From Streptococcus mitis SK597 (GTDB lineage Bacteria; Bacillota; Bacilli; Lactobacillales; Streptococcaceae), in assembly GCF_000148545.1 (NCBI RefSeq), contig NZ_AEDV01000081.1, positions 1 through 50,577 on the forward strand: 50,577 nucleotides of DNA. The letters run 5' to 3'. Of this stretch, positions 1 to 7,305 are shown piece by piece. Position 1 is the stretch's first letter. Every line of letters begins with the position of its first letter. A program made the translations under genes and the position numbers. The notes under the pieces are model-generated. The model was given only the letters and a program-made list of their open reading frames with translations, searched no databases and was not told the origin of the DNA.

Positions 1-64
1 AGACAGCACTTGAGTACAGCAAGGCGAAGCTGACGTGGTTTGAATTTGATTTTCGAAGAGTATA
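1..64. repeat. BOX element, right (boxC) end, cut by window start
   Basis: The stretch GCTGACGTGGTTTGAA followed by GATTTTCGAAGAGTATA is the characteristic 3' end of pneumococcal BOX elements. The rest of the element lies outside the window. It ends just before the stop codon of the first gene. Confidence 0.8.
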
Positions 65-76
65 AATTTAAATAAT

Positions 77-652
77 TCAATTTCGATATGGCTTATATTT
101 TCTAGCAAGCGCTCCTGCAAGAACCTTGACTAAAAATGCATAATGCATGGTACTAAACGATAATCCCAGAACTTCTCTAATATAAAAGTATAAATCTGAA
201 TCTTTTGGCATTTCAGTTTGTACAACATAAATGTATTCAGGTGTCGCTTCTCGAGTTAAAACCATATAATTATTATAATTATCGTAAACATCTTTTATCA
301 CATCACTAGTTATGGTATTAGAGGTATTCTTGTGGTAATAGTAAGAATCTAGATAAATTTTTTTATTATCAAACAGTGAATCTGATAAAACCCTTTGTTC
401 CCCTTCAACTTTATGAAAACATTTGCAAGCAATGTTCCACAGACCTAAGAGCTTGCTTGCGTACATTATGTTGATATTTACCAATCCATATGATTCTTTA
501 ATTAACTGAGCATATGGTAGAGCAGAGGCGGCAGTAAAATAACTATCTCCAACTAAGTCAGGAGCTAACTTGGCTAACCTGTGTAACTTTTTAGCTTTAA
601 TAAGTTCCTCAAATTTCTTTGTCCCTAGGACAATCGGTTGTTTTTGTTTCAT
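77..652 (-). CDS. hypothetical protein, 191 aa
   Basis: I do not recognise this family. The protein is soluble-looking and basic at the N-terminus, rich in Tyr and Lys, with no signal peptide or clear membrane helix and no catalytic motif that I can name. The ATG is well placed behind AAAAAGGAG. It is the last gene of a minus-strand set that begins with a ribbon-helix-helix regulator at 1428; a 17-codon ORF ends 20 bases upstream and could be translationally coupled to it. The setting (repeat on one side, regulator and micro-ORFs on the other) suggests a small accessory or mobile-element-derived module. That is inference. Confidence 0.65.
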   Translation of the reverse strand: MKQKQPIVLGTKKFEELIKAKKLHRLAKLAPDLVGDSYFTAASALPYAQLIKESYGLVNINIMYASKLLGLWNIACKCFHKVEGEQRVLSDSLFDNKKIYLDSYYYHKNTSNTITSDVIKDVYDNYNNYMVLTREATPEYIYVVQTEMPKDSDLYFYIREVLGLSFSTMHYAFLVKVLAGALARKYKPYRN

Positions 653-672
653 GGTTTTTTTCTCCTTTTTGG

Positions 673-726
673 TTAATAATTTATTTTGTTTAGCATAAAA
701 AGTTTTGGTGAATCCCTACCTTTCAT
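673..726 (-). CDS. candidate 17-aa leader peptide ORF
   Basis: The ORF reads MKGRDSPKLFMLNKINY. Its ATG lies behind an almost perfect ribosome binding site (AAAAGGAGGT, 4 bases before the ATG). Its stop is 20 bases before the start of the 191-aa gene, whose own ribosome binding site directly follows the stop. A strong RBS in front of so short a frame suggests real translation, perhaps as a coupling or leader peptide. Upstream, TGAGAA occurs twice 11 bases apart near a TATACT that may be a -10 box. No family is recognised. Confidence 0.45.
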   Translation of the reverse strand: MKGRDSPKLFMLNKINY

Positions 727-815
727 AGTACCTCCTTTTGTGTATATCTAGCTTTACATAAACCTATGATTTAGAGTATAGTTTCTCAATTATTCTCAGA
801 AAATATGGAGATGAT

Positions 816-920
816 TTAATTATCATACAAATCAAACATCTCGGCTTGCTCCTCTTCATCATAGTAGCTTTCCATCTCTTCATAAAAATAATTTAATTCC
901 ATTTGCTCTTCTGGTGTCAT
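816..920 (-). CDS. small acidic protein, 34 aa
   Basis: The predicted peptide starts MTPEEQMELNYFYEEM and is very acidic: 13 Asp/Glu among 34 residues and no Lys or Arg. The ATG follows AAAGGAGC at good spacing. It lies between the ribbon-helix-helix gene and the 191-aa gene on the same strand. Such small acidic proteins are common in plasmid and phage modules, but I cannot name a family. No coordinate-overlapping gene explains the conserved RBS/ATG arrangement. Confidence 0.5.
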   Translation of the reverse strand: MTPEEQMELNYFYEEMESYYDEEEQAEMFDLYDN

Positions 921-1047
921 AAAGAAGCTCCTTTCTAGATAATATTAATAAAATACGTTCTTATTCCATCTTAAATAAAGTGGTTTTTTATCCCGTAATA
1001 GGTTTTATTTTAGCGGAGCATTACACTCCGCATTAATATTGATAGTA

Positions 1048-1428
1048 TTAAGAATCATTATTACTTAAAAATTGAGCCTTTAGACATAATCTGACGCAGA
1101 AAGCTCGATGAATCCGTTTAGCTTCAAATACATCTAAAAAGAAGTTTTGCAGTTCAGAAAGCAAAGCTAGCACATCTTGTTCTAGCATGAATGATGTCTG
1201 ATATTCCCAATTGTTACTCTGTTCTAATGAAGAGAACTTAAGGGTTGTTTCTTTCAACTCTTTCCAATCTACGCTATCCTTTTTAGGCACGAATTGCCGA
1301 ACAGCTTGGCTGACTATACTAGAATAGCTTACTTCATATCCCTGCTTGGAGTAAATATCGTTTTGAAGCTTATCTAAAATTATTTTCGATTCAGACGATA
1401 ATCGCATTCTAATATTTCCTTTTCCCAC
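1048..1428 (-). CDS. ribbon-helix-helix (CopG/Arc-like) DNA-binding protein, 126 aa
   Basis: Residues about 1-45 fit a ribbon-helix-helix fold: a short strand GNIRMRLSSES, a helix around IILDKLQNDI, a turn, and a second helix SYSSIVSQAVRQF. The C-terminal half is unassigned. I place the start at a GTG (complement of 1426-1428) because AGGGGTG lies just upstream; the longer frame back to 1500 would run through the promoter and operator. A perfect inverted repeat sits between promoter and start, as expected for an autoregulated plasmid- or element-type repressor. Probable function: repressor of its own small operon. Medium confidence in the fold, low in the exact role. Confidence 0.6.
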   Translation of the reverse strand: MGKGNIRMRLSSESKIILDKLQNDIYSKQGYEVSYSSIVSQAVRQFVPKKDSVDWKELKETTLKFSSLEQSNNWEYQTSFMLEQDVLALLSELQNFFLDVFEAKRIHRAFCVRLCLKAQFLSNNDS

Positions 1429-1445
1429 ATTATCACCCCTTTCTA

Positions 1446-1500
1446 ACGGGATTCTATTATCCCGTAAATTAAGTATATAACATTTTAGAAAAAAAATCAA
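1446..1500 (-). promoter_or_regulatory. promoter and candidate operator of the ribbon-helix-helix gene
   Basis: On the minus strand, TTGATT (1495-1500) is followed after 17 bases by TATACT (1472-1477). Just downstream is the perfect inverted repeat ACGGGAT-N6-ATCCCGT (1446-1465), positioned to block transcription. A further half-site ATCCCGT occurs at 990-996, behind the gene and before the 34-aa ORF. Confidence 0.6.
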
Positions 1501-1920
1501 GCCTTTTATGTTAAAAAAATTTCCACAATCTAAAAATTTATCATTTTATGACAAACATACTATCGTTAAATGCTGATTTAATCGAAATTTTGAGTTTGAA
1601 ACTGAGGAGTTTATAACTCAAAATTAGTCGGGCAATTGCCGGGCAACGCACTAGTAACAAACTCAAAAAACTCATTTAAATGTTACAAAACACCAGAAAA
1701 TCAAGAACATCTAAGCAACATATCTCCTACAATTTCTGTAGGGGGCATCTAAATACAACAGGAAAAGCCTTGATTTACAAGGCTTTTTTTGCTTGTCTAA
1801 GTCAGATTTGTCCCACATTTGTTTATCAATTTCCTTTCCAGACATCTTTAATCTTAAGACACTCTTCAAAAAATTTTTTTAAATTTAAAACAAAAGTCTT
1901 GCTTTTCATTTAATTTTTGT
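1501..1920. other. gene-free region with short direct repeats
   Basis: No convincing gene lies here. The repeats GTCGGGCAA (1627-1635) and GCCGGGCAA (1638-1646) are 11 bases apart, and a plus-strand terminator lies at 1763-1790 without a gene ahead of it. The repeats and the orphan terminator would fit the remains of an integrated element, but nothing here proves that. Confidence 0.35.
1763..1790 (+). terminator. intrinsic terminator, no intact gene upstream
   Basis: AAAAGCCTTG pairs with CAAGGCTTTT around a five-base loop and runs into a T tract (stem 1763-1786, U-run to 1790). No intact plus-strand gene precedes it, so it may be what remains of a lost gene. Confidence 0.65.
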
Positions 1921-1949
1921 TATACTTGTATTTGTACCTGATACATGTT
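1921..1949 (+). promoter_or_regulatory. rrf2 promoter with candidate Rrf2 operator
   Basis: TATACTTGTAT (1921-1931) contains a -10 box TATACT. The near-palindrome GTACCTGATAC follows at 1934-1944. The same TATACTTGTAT string and a GATACAGGTAC element recur at 2433-2455 ahead of the quinone reductase gene, which suggests one regulator acts on both. Confidence 0.5.
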
Positions 1950-1966
1950 TATGGAAAGGAGTTCAG

Positions 1967-2398
1967 ATGGATACAAAATTCTCAGTTGCTTTGCATATCT
2001 TAACAATGATTAGTGAAAGCAAGGAAACATTAAGTTCTCAAGCACTAGCTATTAGTGTTGGGACTAACGCTAGTTACATTCGAAAGGTGATTGCCTTGTT
2101 GAAAAATGCAGATTTGATTCATTCCCAGCAAGGAAAAACAGGCTATCAACTCAGTAAGTCTCCAAAGAAAATGACTTTACTAGAGATCTACTATGCTACT
2201 CAAGAAATCAATCACATTAGTTTATTCCCTGTTCATCAAAATAGTAATCCCGATTGCCCTGTTGGAAAACATATCCAAGGAGCAGTTTCACCGCTTTTCG
2301 CTAGTGCCGAATCTCAATTAGAGAAGGAATTAGCAAATCAAACTTTAGAAGATGTCATTGACAATCTATATAAACAAGCCAAACAAGTCCGAAACTGA
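1967..2398 (+). CDS. Rrf2-family transcriptional regulator, 143 aa
   Basis: The N-terminal winged helix (residues about 1-65: KFSVALHILTMI, then SSQALAISVGTNASYIRKVIALLKNADLI and the wing QGKTGYQLSKSP) and the short C-terminal helix are typical of Rrf2 proteins. It has a single Cys (in PDCPVG), not the three-Cys cluster of Fe-S members such as IscR or NsrR, so redox or quinone/electrophile sensing through one thiol is more likely than cluster binding; this is inference. It lies directly upstream of a quinone reductase operon on the same strand, with shared promoter elements, so it is probably both autoregulator and regulator of that operon. ATG behind AAAGGAG. Confidence 0.85.
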   Translation: MDTKFSVALHILTMISESKETLSSQALAISVGTNASYIRKVIALLKNADLIHSQQGKTGYQLSKSPKKMTLLEIYYATQEINHISLFPVHQNSNPDCPVGKHIQGAVSPLFASAESQLEKELANQTLEDVIDNLYKQAKQVRN

Positions 2399-2432
2399 TT
2401 TTCTAGCAAGTCAGTTTTTACTGAAAACAACA

Positions 2433-2460
2433 TATACTTGTATAAGATACAGGTACATAA
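2433..2460 (+). promoter_or_regulatory. promoter/operator of the quinone reductase operon
   Basis: TATACTTGTAT (2433-2443) is repeated exactly from the rrf2 promoter. Here TACTTGTAT-N3-ATACAGGTA (2435-2455) forms a 9-bp inverted repeat with one mismatch. The position over the -10 box fits repression by the neighbouring Rrf2 protein. Confidence 0.5.
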
Positions 2461-2479
2461 AAAAGAAAAGAGAAAACAC

Positions 2480-3484
2480 ATGAAAGTCGCACAACATACT
2501 ACTTATAACAAAAACAATATCACACTGAACATCACAGAAATCGCTAAACCAAGTATTACAGACAAACAAGTCTTGGTGAAAGTCACCGCAGCCGGTGTTA
2601 ATCCTCTCGATAACATGATCTCTCGTGGTGAGGTCAAGATGATTGTTCCTTACAAACTTCCTCAAACTGCAGGTAACGAAGTGGTTGGAATCGTTGAAAG
2701 CATTGGCAAGCAAGTTGACAACTTTCAGATAGGAGACCGTGTCTTTGGCCGTCTTCCACTTGATCATATCGGCGCCTTTGCAGAATATCTAGCTGTCGAT
2801 AGCCAAGCCTTAGCCAAGGTTCCAGACTATCTGTCAGACGAGGAAGCTGCTGCTGTTCCGCTTACTGCCTTGACTATCATGCAGGCTCTTGACCTCATGG
2901 GCGCTCAAGCTGGGAAAACGATCTTTATTTCTGGTGGGACTGGTGGTGTCGGTGGAATGGCCATTCCAATTGCCAAGGCCAAAGGCTTGAAAGTCATCAC
3001 CAATGGATCTGGAGATAGTGCTGAGCGTGTATTGAACCTAGGAGCAGACCGCTTTATCAATTACAAAACAGAGGATTATACAAAAACTGTTAGCCAGGTG
3101 GATTATGTCCTCGATACTCTCGGTGGAGCTGAAACTGAGAAACAAATGTCTATCATGAAAAAAGGTGGTCATCTTGTTTCCCTTCGTGCCATGCCAAACG
3201 GTGCCTTTGCCAAACGCATGAATCTACCAAAATGGAAACAGATTATTCTTGGCTTAGCAGGTCGCAAATTTGATAAGATGGCTGACAAATACGGTGTTCA
3301 CTACTATTTTATCTTTGTAGAAAGCAATGGAGCTCAATTACAAGAGGTAGCTGACCTCTTTAGTAAATTAGAAATCAAACCCTCTATCGATACAGTTTAT
3401 CCATTTGAAGAGGTAAATAGCGCATTAGACAAAGTCGCTAATGGTCGCTCACGTGGAAAAACAGTTCTCAGCTTTAAGAAATAA
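2480..3484 (+). CDS. zinc-independent NADPH:quinone oxidoreductase (MDR family), 334 aa
   Basis: It reduces quinones or alpha,beta-unsaturated carbonyls using NADPH. The N-terminal GroES-like half includes AAGVNPLDNMISRG and TAGNEVVGIVESIG; the Rossmann half holds the nucleotide loop SGGTGGVGGMAIPIAKAKG near residues 150-170. The catalytic zinc Cys/His ligands of alcohol dehydrogenases are absent. I chose the ATG at 2480 because the frame open upstream (TTG at 2438) lies inside the promoter and operator. First gene of an operon with an alpha/beta hydrolase 14 bases downstream. Likely induced when the Rrf2 protein releases DNA, for instance on quinone or electrophile stress (inference). Confidence 0.85.
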   Translation: MKVAQHTTYNKNNITLNITEIAKPSITDKQVLVKVTAAGVNPLDNMISRGEVKMIVPYKLPQTAGNEVVGIVESIGKQVDNFQIGDRVFGRLPLDHIGAFAEYLAVDSQALAKVPDYLSDEEAAAVPLTALTIMQALDLMGAQAGKTIFISGGTGGVGGMAIPIAKAKGLKVITNGSGDSAERVLNLGADRFINYKTEDYTKTVSQVDYVLDTLGGAETEKQMSIMKKGGHLVSLRAMPNGAFAKRMNLPKWKQIILGLAGRKFDKMADKYGVHYYFIFVESNGAQLQEVADLFSKLEIKPSIDTVYPFEEVNSALDKVANGRSRGKTVLSFKK

Positions 3485-3498
3485 AAAAGGAAAAAATC

Positions 3499-4335
3499 AT
3501 GTCATATATTACAACAAAAAATCAATACATCACAGTCGACGGGAACAAAATCGCTTATCGCGAACTCAGTAAAGGCAAATCAAAACTACCTCTTCTGATG
3601 CTGGTCCATTTGGCAGCAACCCTCGACAACTGGGATCCTAAACTCTTGGACTTGATTGCTGAAAAGCACCATGTCATTGCAGTTGATCTTCCTGGTGTTG
3701 GAGCCAGTCAAGGCAAAGTTGCTTCGACGATTCCTGGAATGGCTAAGCAGACAATTGACTTTGTAAAAGTGCTTGGTTACGATAAAATCAATCTTCTTGG
3801 CCTTTCTATGGGAGGTATGATTACCCAAGAAATCATCCGAATAAATCCTACTCTAGTTAATCGTTTAATCTTGGCTGGAACAGGACCTCGAGGCGGAAAA
3901 GAGGTCGATAAGGTCACAGGGAAAACCTTTAACTATATGTTTAAAGCGGGACTCGAGCGCATCGATCCTAAACGCTATATCTTCTATAATCATGATGAAC
4001 AAGGGAAAATTGAAGCTTTGAAAGTCCTAGGACGAATAGGGATGAGAACAAAGGAATTTGCGGATAAAGATATGAACCTATCAGGATTCCTAACTCAACT
4101 CAAAGCTATTAAACGGTGGGGAAAAGATTCGCAGGACGATCTTCAATTTATCACCCAACCAACCTTAATCGTCAACGGGGATAAGGATATGCAGGTTCCA
4201 ACGGAAAATTCTTACGATATGCATGCAAAAATCGAAAATAGTAAGCTGATTATCTATCCAAATGCTGGCCACGGTTCAATCTTCCAATATGCAGACGAAT
4301 TTTCAAAAGAACTACTGGCTTTCTTGGAGGACTAA
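3499..4335 (+). CDS. alpha/beta-fold hydrolase, 278 aa
   Basis: A full-length alpha/beta hydrolase with the nucleophile elbow GLSMGGM (Ser near residue 104), the acid in VNGDKDMQVP (near residue 232) and the catalytic His in NAGHGS (near residue 254). The oxyanion region reads LVHLAATLDNW, and HLAAT replaces the usual HGxxG. A cap of about 60 residues lies between. The substrate cannot be read from sequence; esters, lactones or C-C bonded compounds are all possible. It lies between the quinone reductase and the broken SDR gene, one base from the next ATG, so the three were probably one detoxification operon. Confidence 0.85.
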   Translation: MSYITTKNQYITVDGNKIAYRELSKGKSKLPLLMLVHLAATLDNWDPKLLDLIAEKHHVIAVDLPGVGASQGKVASTIPGMAKQTIDFVKVLGYDKINLLGLSMGGMITQEIIRINPTLVNRLILAGTGPRGGKEVDKVTGKTFNYMFKAGLERIDPKRYIFYNHDEQGKIEALKVLGRIGMRTKEFADKDMNLSGFLTQLKAIKRWGKDSQDDLQFITQPTLIVNGDKDMQVPTENSYDMHAKIENSKLIIYPNAGHGSIFQYADEFSKELLAFLED

Positions 4336-4336
4336 G

Positions 4337-5215
4337 ATGGTCAAAACCATTCTAATTACAGGTGCTACTGACGGTATCGGTAAACATTTGGCAAAGAAAT
4401 TGGCTAGCCAAGGACATCAGATCATTCTTCATGGTCGAAATCCTCAAAAACTTGAGCTGGTGCTTCAAGAGGTTCGGACAGTTTCCTTGAGAGGAAGAAT
4501 TTCTAGCTACCTTGCAGATTTTTCAAAATTAGACGATATTTATCGATTTGTGGAGGAAATCAAGCGAGACTTTCAAAGTATTGATGTCTTGTTTAACAAT
4601 GCTGGCCTGTATGCCTGAAAAGAACGAAAAGCGAGTGCTGAAAATGTCGAGTTGACCTTTATGCTATCTGTTCTGATTCCCTATATTTTAACAACTGAGC
4701 TAAGCCCCTTGTTAGAAAAAGCGTCTGACGGCCGTGTCATTCATACTTCTTCCTATATGCATCATTTTGCCAAGATCAAGGATTTAGACTTTGGATTTGA
4801 GACGAACTACAATCCTGGTTTAGCCTACAACAATTCCAAACTCTACACTATTTGGATGACACGCTATCTAGCCAGAGACTTCTTTTTAAGAGGTTCAAGC
4901 ATCACCGTCAATGCCTATCATCCAGGTTTGATTTCAACCAACTTAGGGAATGATTCCAGTGATGAAAAGGCGAAAAAGTCTCTCTTCGGACGCTTGATGA
5001 AGTCATTTTCCAAAAATCTAGACGAGGGAATTGAAACAGGTTACTATCTTACATTATCAGAAGAAGTCACTGGTTTGACTGGCTACTATTTTGATGATAA
5101 AACTGTCAAAACAGTTTCTGAAAAAGGCTATACTTTTGAGAAAACTCGAGATTTAATCACTTACTGTAATGATAAAATTGAGTTGTTTAAACAGAATTAC
5201 GCCGAGTTTGATTAG
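4337..5215 (+). pseudogene. short-chain dehydrogenase/reductase, interrupted by an in-frame TGA
   Basis: The frame starts at ATG 4337 and encodes the SDR cofactor loop TGATDGIGK and the NNAG motif, then stops at TGA 4616-4618. It resumes in the same frame with ELTFMLSVLIPY, the active-site region (HTSSYMHH, later YNNSKLYTIWMTR matching YxxxK-type SNSK) and AYHPGLISTNL. Read through, it would give about 292 aa, a normal SDR/retinol-dehydrogenase-like length. One base change (for example GGA to TGA, giving Gly after NNAGLYA) explains the break, so this is a recent nonsense mutation, a rare recoding event or a sequencing error. The first fragment lacks the catalytic Tyr and Lys and should be inactive. 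Confidence 0.85.
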
Positions 5216-5286
5216 AAATTTAATACAAGAGGAAGACTGGACAGGAACTCAATTTCAGGAGAAAACGAAGTAAATCTTCCCACAAT

Positions 5287-5334
5287 AAAACGCATAATAT
5301 CAAGGTCTTCAAAACTGGATACTATGCGTTTTTT
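5287..5334. terminator. intrinsic terminator with AAAACGCATA stem
   Basis: AAAACGCATA-ATATC and its partner GGATACTATGCGTTTT flank a loop of about 15 bases and are followed by a T-run. It lies between the convergent SDR pseudogene and the GNAT gene, and can serve both strands. Related AAAACGCATAGTATC hairpins are widespread in pneumococcal genomes (established, from memory). Confidence 0.75.
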
Positions 5335-5372
5335 CTGATTTCAAAGACTTTTTCTAGCCTCTTTTTTACTTC

Positions 5373-5828
5373 CTATCTCCCCTTTTTCATGATATATTTT
5401 CGTACAGGTTCTTCAACCATTTGAACGATTTCAAATCCTTCTTTTTGGTAAAGCTTGTAAGCTGCTTGATTTGCCTCGAAGACATTTAAAGAAATAGTAT
5501 CTATGTCTTCATTTTCAAAGGCCAAACTAAGAAATTTCCTTAAAGCCTGGCTACCTAAGCCCTGCCCCTGTTTCTGGGGGTTGATAAAAAATCTCCCGAT
5601 ATGTAGATTACTGTCTTCTAGCCTAATTTTCTGGATAAGCCCCACAAACTCGTGTCCATCAAAGACTGAAAAGATTCCTTCCAAATCTTGCAAAACTTGA
5701 ATTGTCAAGGGAAAAGGAATCATTGGTCCCATCCATTGTTCTTGAAAGGATTTGCCAAGGGAGTTGGACCATTGGCATACGAGCTGAGCGTTTTCTGTAC
5801 TCACCTTTTCTTCAAAACGAATTGTCAT
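5373..5828 (-). CDS. GNAT-family N-acetyltransferase, 151 aa
   Basis: It transfers an acetyl group from acetyl-CoA to an unknown amine. The acetyl-CoA binding loop is NPQKQGQGLGSQAL (near residues 84-97, Q-x-x-G-x-G type), followed by the C-terminal strand and helix SLNVFEANQAAYKLYQKEGF, typical of RimI/YjcF-like members. Length is normal for a single-domain GNAT. Transcribed divergently from cclA across a 69-bp gap. Its likely -10 TATAAT is the complement of 5860-5865, and the ComX box of cclA falls where its -35 would be. The substrate is not predictable. Confidence 0.8.
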   Translation of the reverse strand: MTIRFEEKVSTENAQLVCQWSNSLGKSFQEQWMGPMIPFPLTIQVLQDLEGIFSVFDGHEFVGLIQKIRLEDSNLHIGRFFINPQKQGQGLGSQALRKFLSLAFENEDIDTISLNVFEANQAAYKLYQKEGFEIVQMVEEPVRKYIMKKGR

Positions 5829-5882
5829 CTTTTCCTCCCCATCTTATCTATGTTTCTCCATTATACTACTTCTCCCATTTTT

Positions 5883-5890
5883 TACGAATA
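5883..5890 (+). promoter_or_regulatory. ComX (SigX) combox of cclA
   Basis: TACGAATA preceded by a T-rich stretch matches the streptococcal combox used by the competence sigma factor in late genes. It ends only 7 bases before the ATG of cclA. Confidence 0.85.
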
Positions 5891-5897
5891 GATAAGT

Positions 5898-6560
5898 ATG
5901 ATTGATATTTATTTTTTTCTTGTCGGGAGCATTCTCGCTTCCTTTCTTGGTTTGGTCATTGACCGTTTTCCAGAGCAATCCATTATCATACCAGCTAGTC
6001 ACTGCGATTCCTGTCAGACTCGCTTGCGTCCCTCAGATTTGATTCCGATTCTCTCGCAGGTCTTCAATCGCTTTCGCTGTCGCTACTGCAAGGCTCCTTA
6101 CCCTGTCTGGTATGCCCTCTTTGAACTAAGCTTAGGACTCCTCTTTCTATCTTGGTATTGGGGATTTCTTTCCTGGGGTCAAGTCATTCTGATAACTACT
6201 GGTTTGACCTTGGGCATCTACGACTTTCGCCATCAGGAATATCCCTTACTGGTCTGGATTGTCTTTCATCTGCTTCTAATGTCCTGCTCTGGCTGGAATC
6301 TGGTCATGGTCTTCTTCCTTATCCTCGGAATTTTGGCTCATTTTATCGATATCCGCATGGGCGCAGGGGATTTTCTCTTTTTAGCTTCGTGCGCTCTCGT
6401 CTTTAGTGCGACAGAGTTGTTGATCTTGATTCAGTTTGCTTCTGCAACAGGAATTCTAGCCTTTCTCCTGCAAAAGAAAAAGGAAAGACTTCCTTTCGTG
6501 CCCTTCCTCTTACTTGCTGCTTGTATGATTATTTTTGGTAAGCTACTGCTTGTTTCATAA
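5898..6560 (+). CDS. cclA: type IV prepilin peptidase of the competence pseudopilus (CclA/ComC-like)
   Basis: Membrane aspartyl protease that cleaves and methylates ComGC-type prepilins, needed for the transformation pilus. The N-terminal cytosolic zinc region has two CxxC pairs (HCDSCQ and CRYCKAP, residues about 35-60). The two catalytic aspartates lie in [11 protein letters not shown] and GAGDFLF. Several hydrophobic segments follow, and length (220 aa) is normal. The upstream combox makes it a late competence gene. No ribosome binding site fits between combox and ATG, so the transcript may be leaderless. Its 3' end overlaps the 3' end of trpA by 32 bases on the opposite strand, so competence transcription would run antisense into trpA. 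Confidence 0.93.
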   Translation: MIDIYFFLVGSILASFLGLVIDRFPEQSIIIPASHCDSCQTRLRPSDLIPILSQVFNRFRCRYCKAPYPVWYALFELSLGLLFLSWYWGFLSWGQVILITTGLTLGIYDFRHQEYPLLVWIVFHLLLMSCSGWNLVMVFFLILGILAHFIDIRMGAGDFLFLASCALVFSATELLILIQFASATGILAFLLQKKKERLPFVPFLLLAACMIIFGKLLLVS

Positions 6561-7305
6561 AGTCCTGAATTGGCTCTCCCTCGTGGAGAGCTTTTACAAT
6601 TTTTGAGCCGACGATAACACCATCTGACACCGCATTGAAGCGTTCTACATCAGCCTGACTAGATACGCCAAATCCTGTCAAGACTGGAATGTCGGCCACT
6701 TGATGAAGTTGTGCCAAGTGCTTGTCCAAATCTGCACGGTAATTGCCAGATTTCCCTGTCACCCCATTGATGGCAACCGCATAGACGAATCCTTCTGCCC
6801 CATCAATCAACTCTTTCTGGCGCTCAATCCCTGTCGTCAAACTAACTAGAGGAATCAAGGCCATGTCTGTGTCTGCCAAAAAGGGCTCTACAAAGTTGGC
6901 ATGCTCATGGGGCAGGTCTGGGATAATCAAGCCCTTAACCGCTGTATCTGCCAAATCTTTGACAAAATTCTCCACACCGTACTGAAAGAGGGGGTTGAAG
7001 TAGGTCATGATGACCAGCGGAACCTCTGTTTCAATGATTTTTAAGGTTTCAACCAAAGCCTGGGTAGAGGTCCCGTAGGCTAGACTGCGCAAGCCAGCTT
7101 CTTCTATAACAGGTCCATCTGCGACAGGATCTGAAAAGGGAATGCCCACTTCAATTGCAGAGACACCCAAATCTTCTAAAAAGTGGATTGTTTCAGCAAG
7201 ACCGTCCAAACCTTTCTCGTGGTCTCCAGCCATGATATAGGGAACAAAAATTCCTTTTCCAGTCGCTTTAATAGCATTTAATTTTTCTGTTAGTGTCTTA
7301 GGCAT
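6529..7305 (-). CDS. trpA: tryptophan synthase alpha chain
   Basis: Cleaves indole-3-glycerol phosphate to indole and glyceraldehyde-3-phosphate; indole passes to TrpB. Conserved segments: [34 protein letters not shown] (catalytic Glu in [10 protein letters not shown]; Asp in DPVADGP), [21 protein letters not shown], the phosphate-binding GVTGKSG and [15 protein letters not shown]. 258 aa, normal length. Last gene of the trp operon; its start overlaps the trpB stop by 8 bases. No separate terminator is visible between it and the convergent cclA, with which it overlaps. Confidence 0.97.
   Translation of the reverse strand: MPKTLTEKLNAIKATGKGIFVPYIMAGDHEKGLDGLAETIHFLEDLGVSAIEVGIPFSDPVADGPVIEEAGLRSLAYGTSTQALVETLKIIETEVPLVIMTYFNPLFQYGVENFVKDLADTAVKGLIIPDLPHEHANFVEPFLADTDMALIPLVSLTTGIERQKELIDGAEGFVYAVAINGVTGKSGNYRADLDKHLAQLHQVADIPVLTGFGVSSQADVERFNAVSDGVIVGSKIVKALHEGEPIQDFMKQAVAYQK

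Noticed and set aside
2438-2479. TTG-started extension of the quinone reductase
   Set aside because: It overlaps the -10 box and the candidate Rrf2 operator; ATG 2480 gives the normal N-terminus.
2411-2767. Antisense ORF of 118 codons and many others opposite long genes
   Set aside because: They are shadows of clearly recognised genes, without ribosome binding sites or protein motifs.
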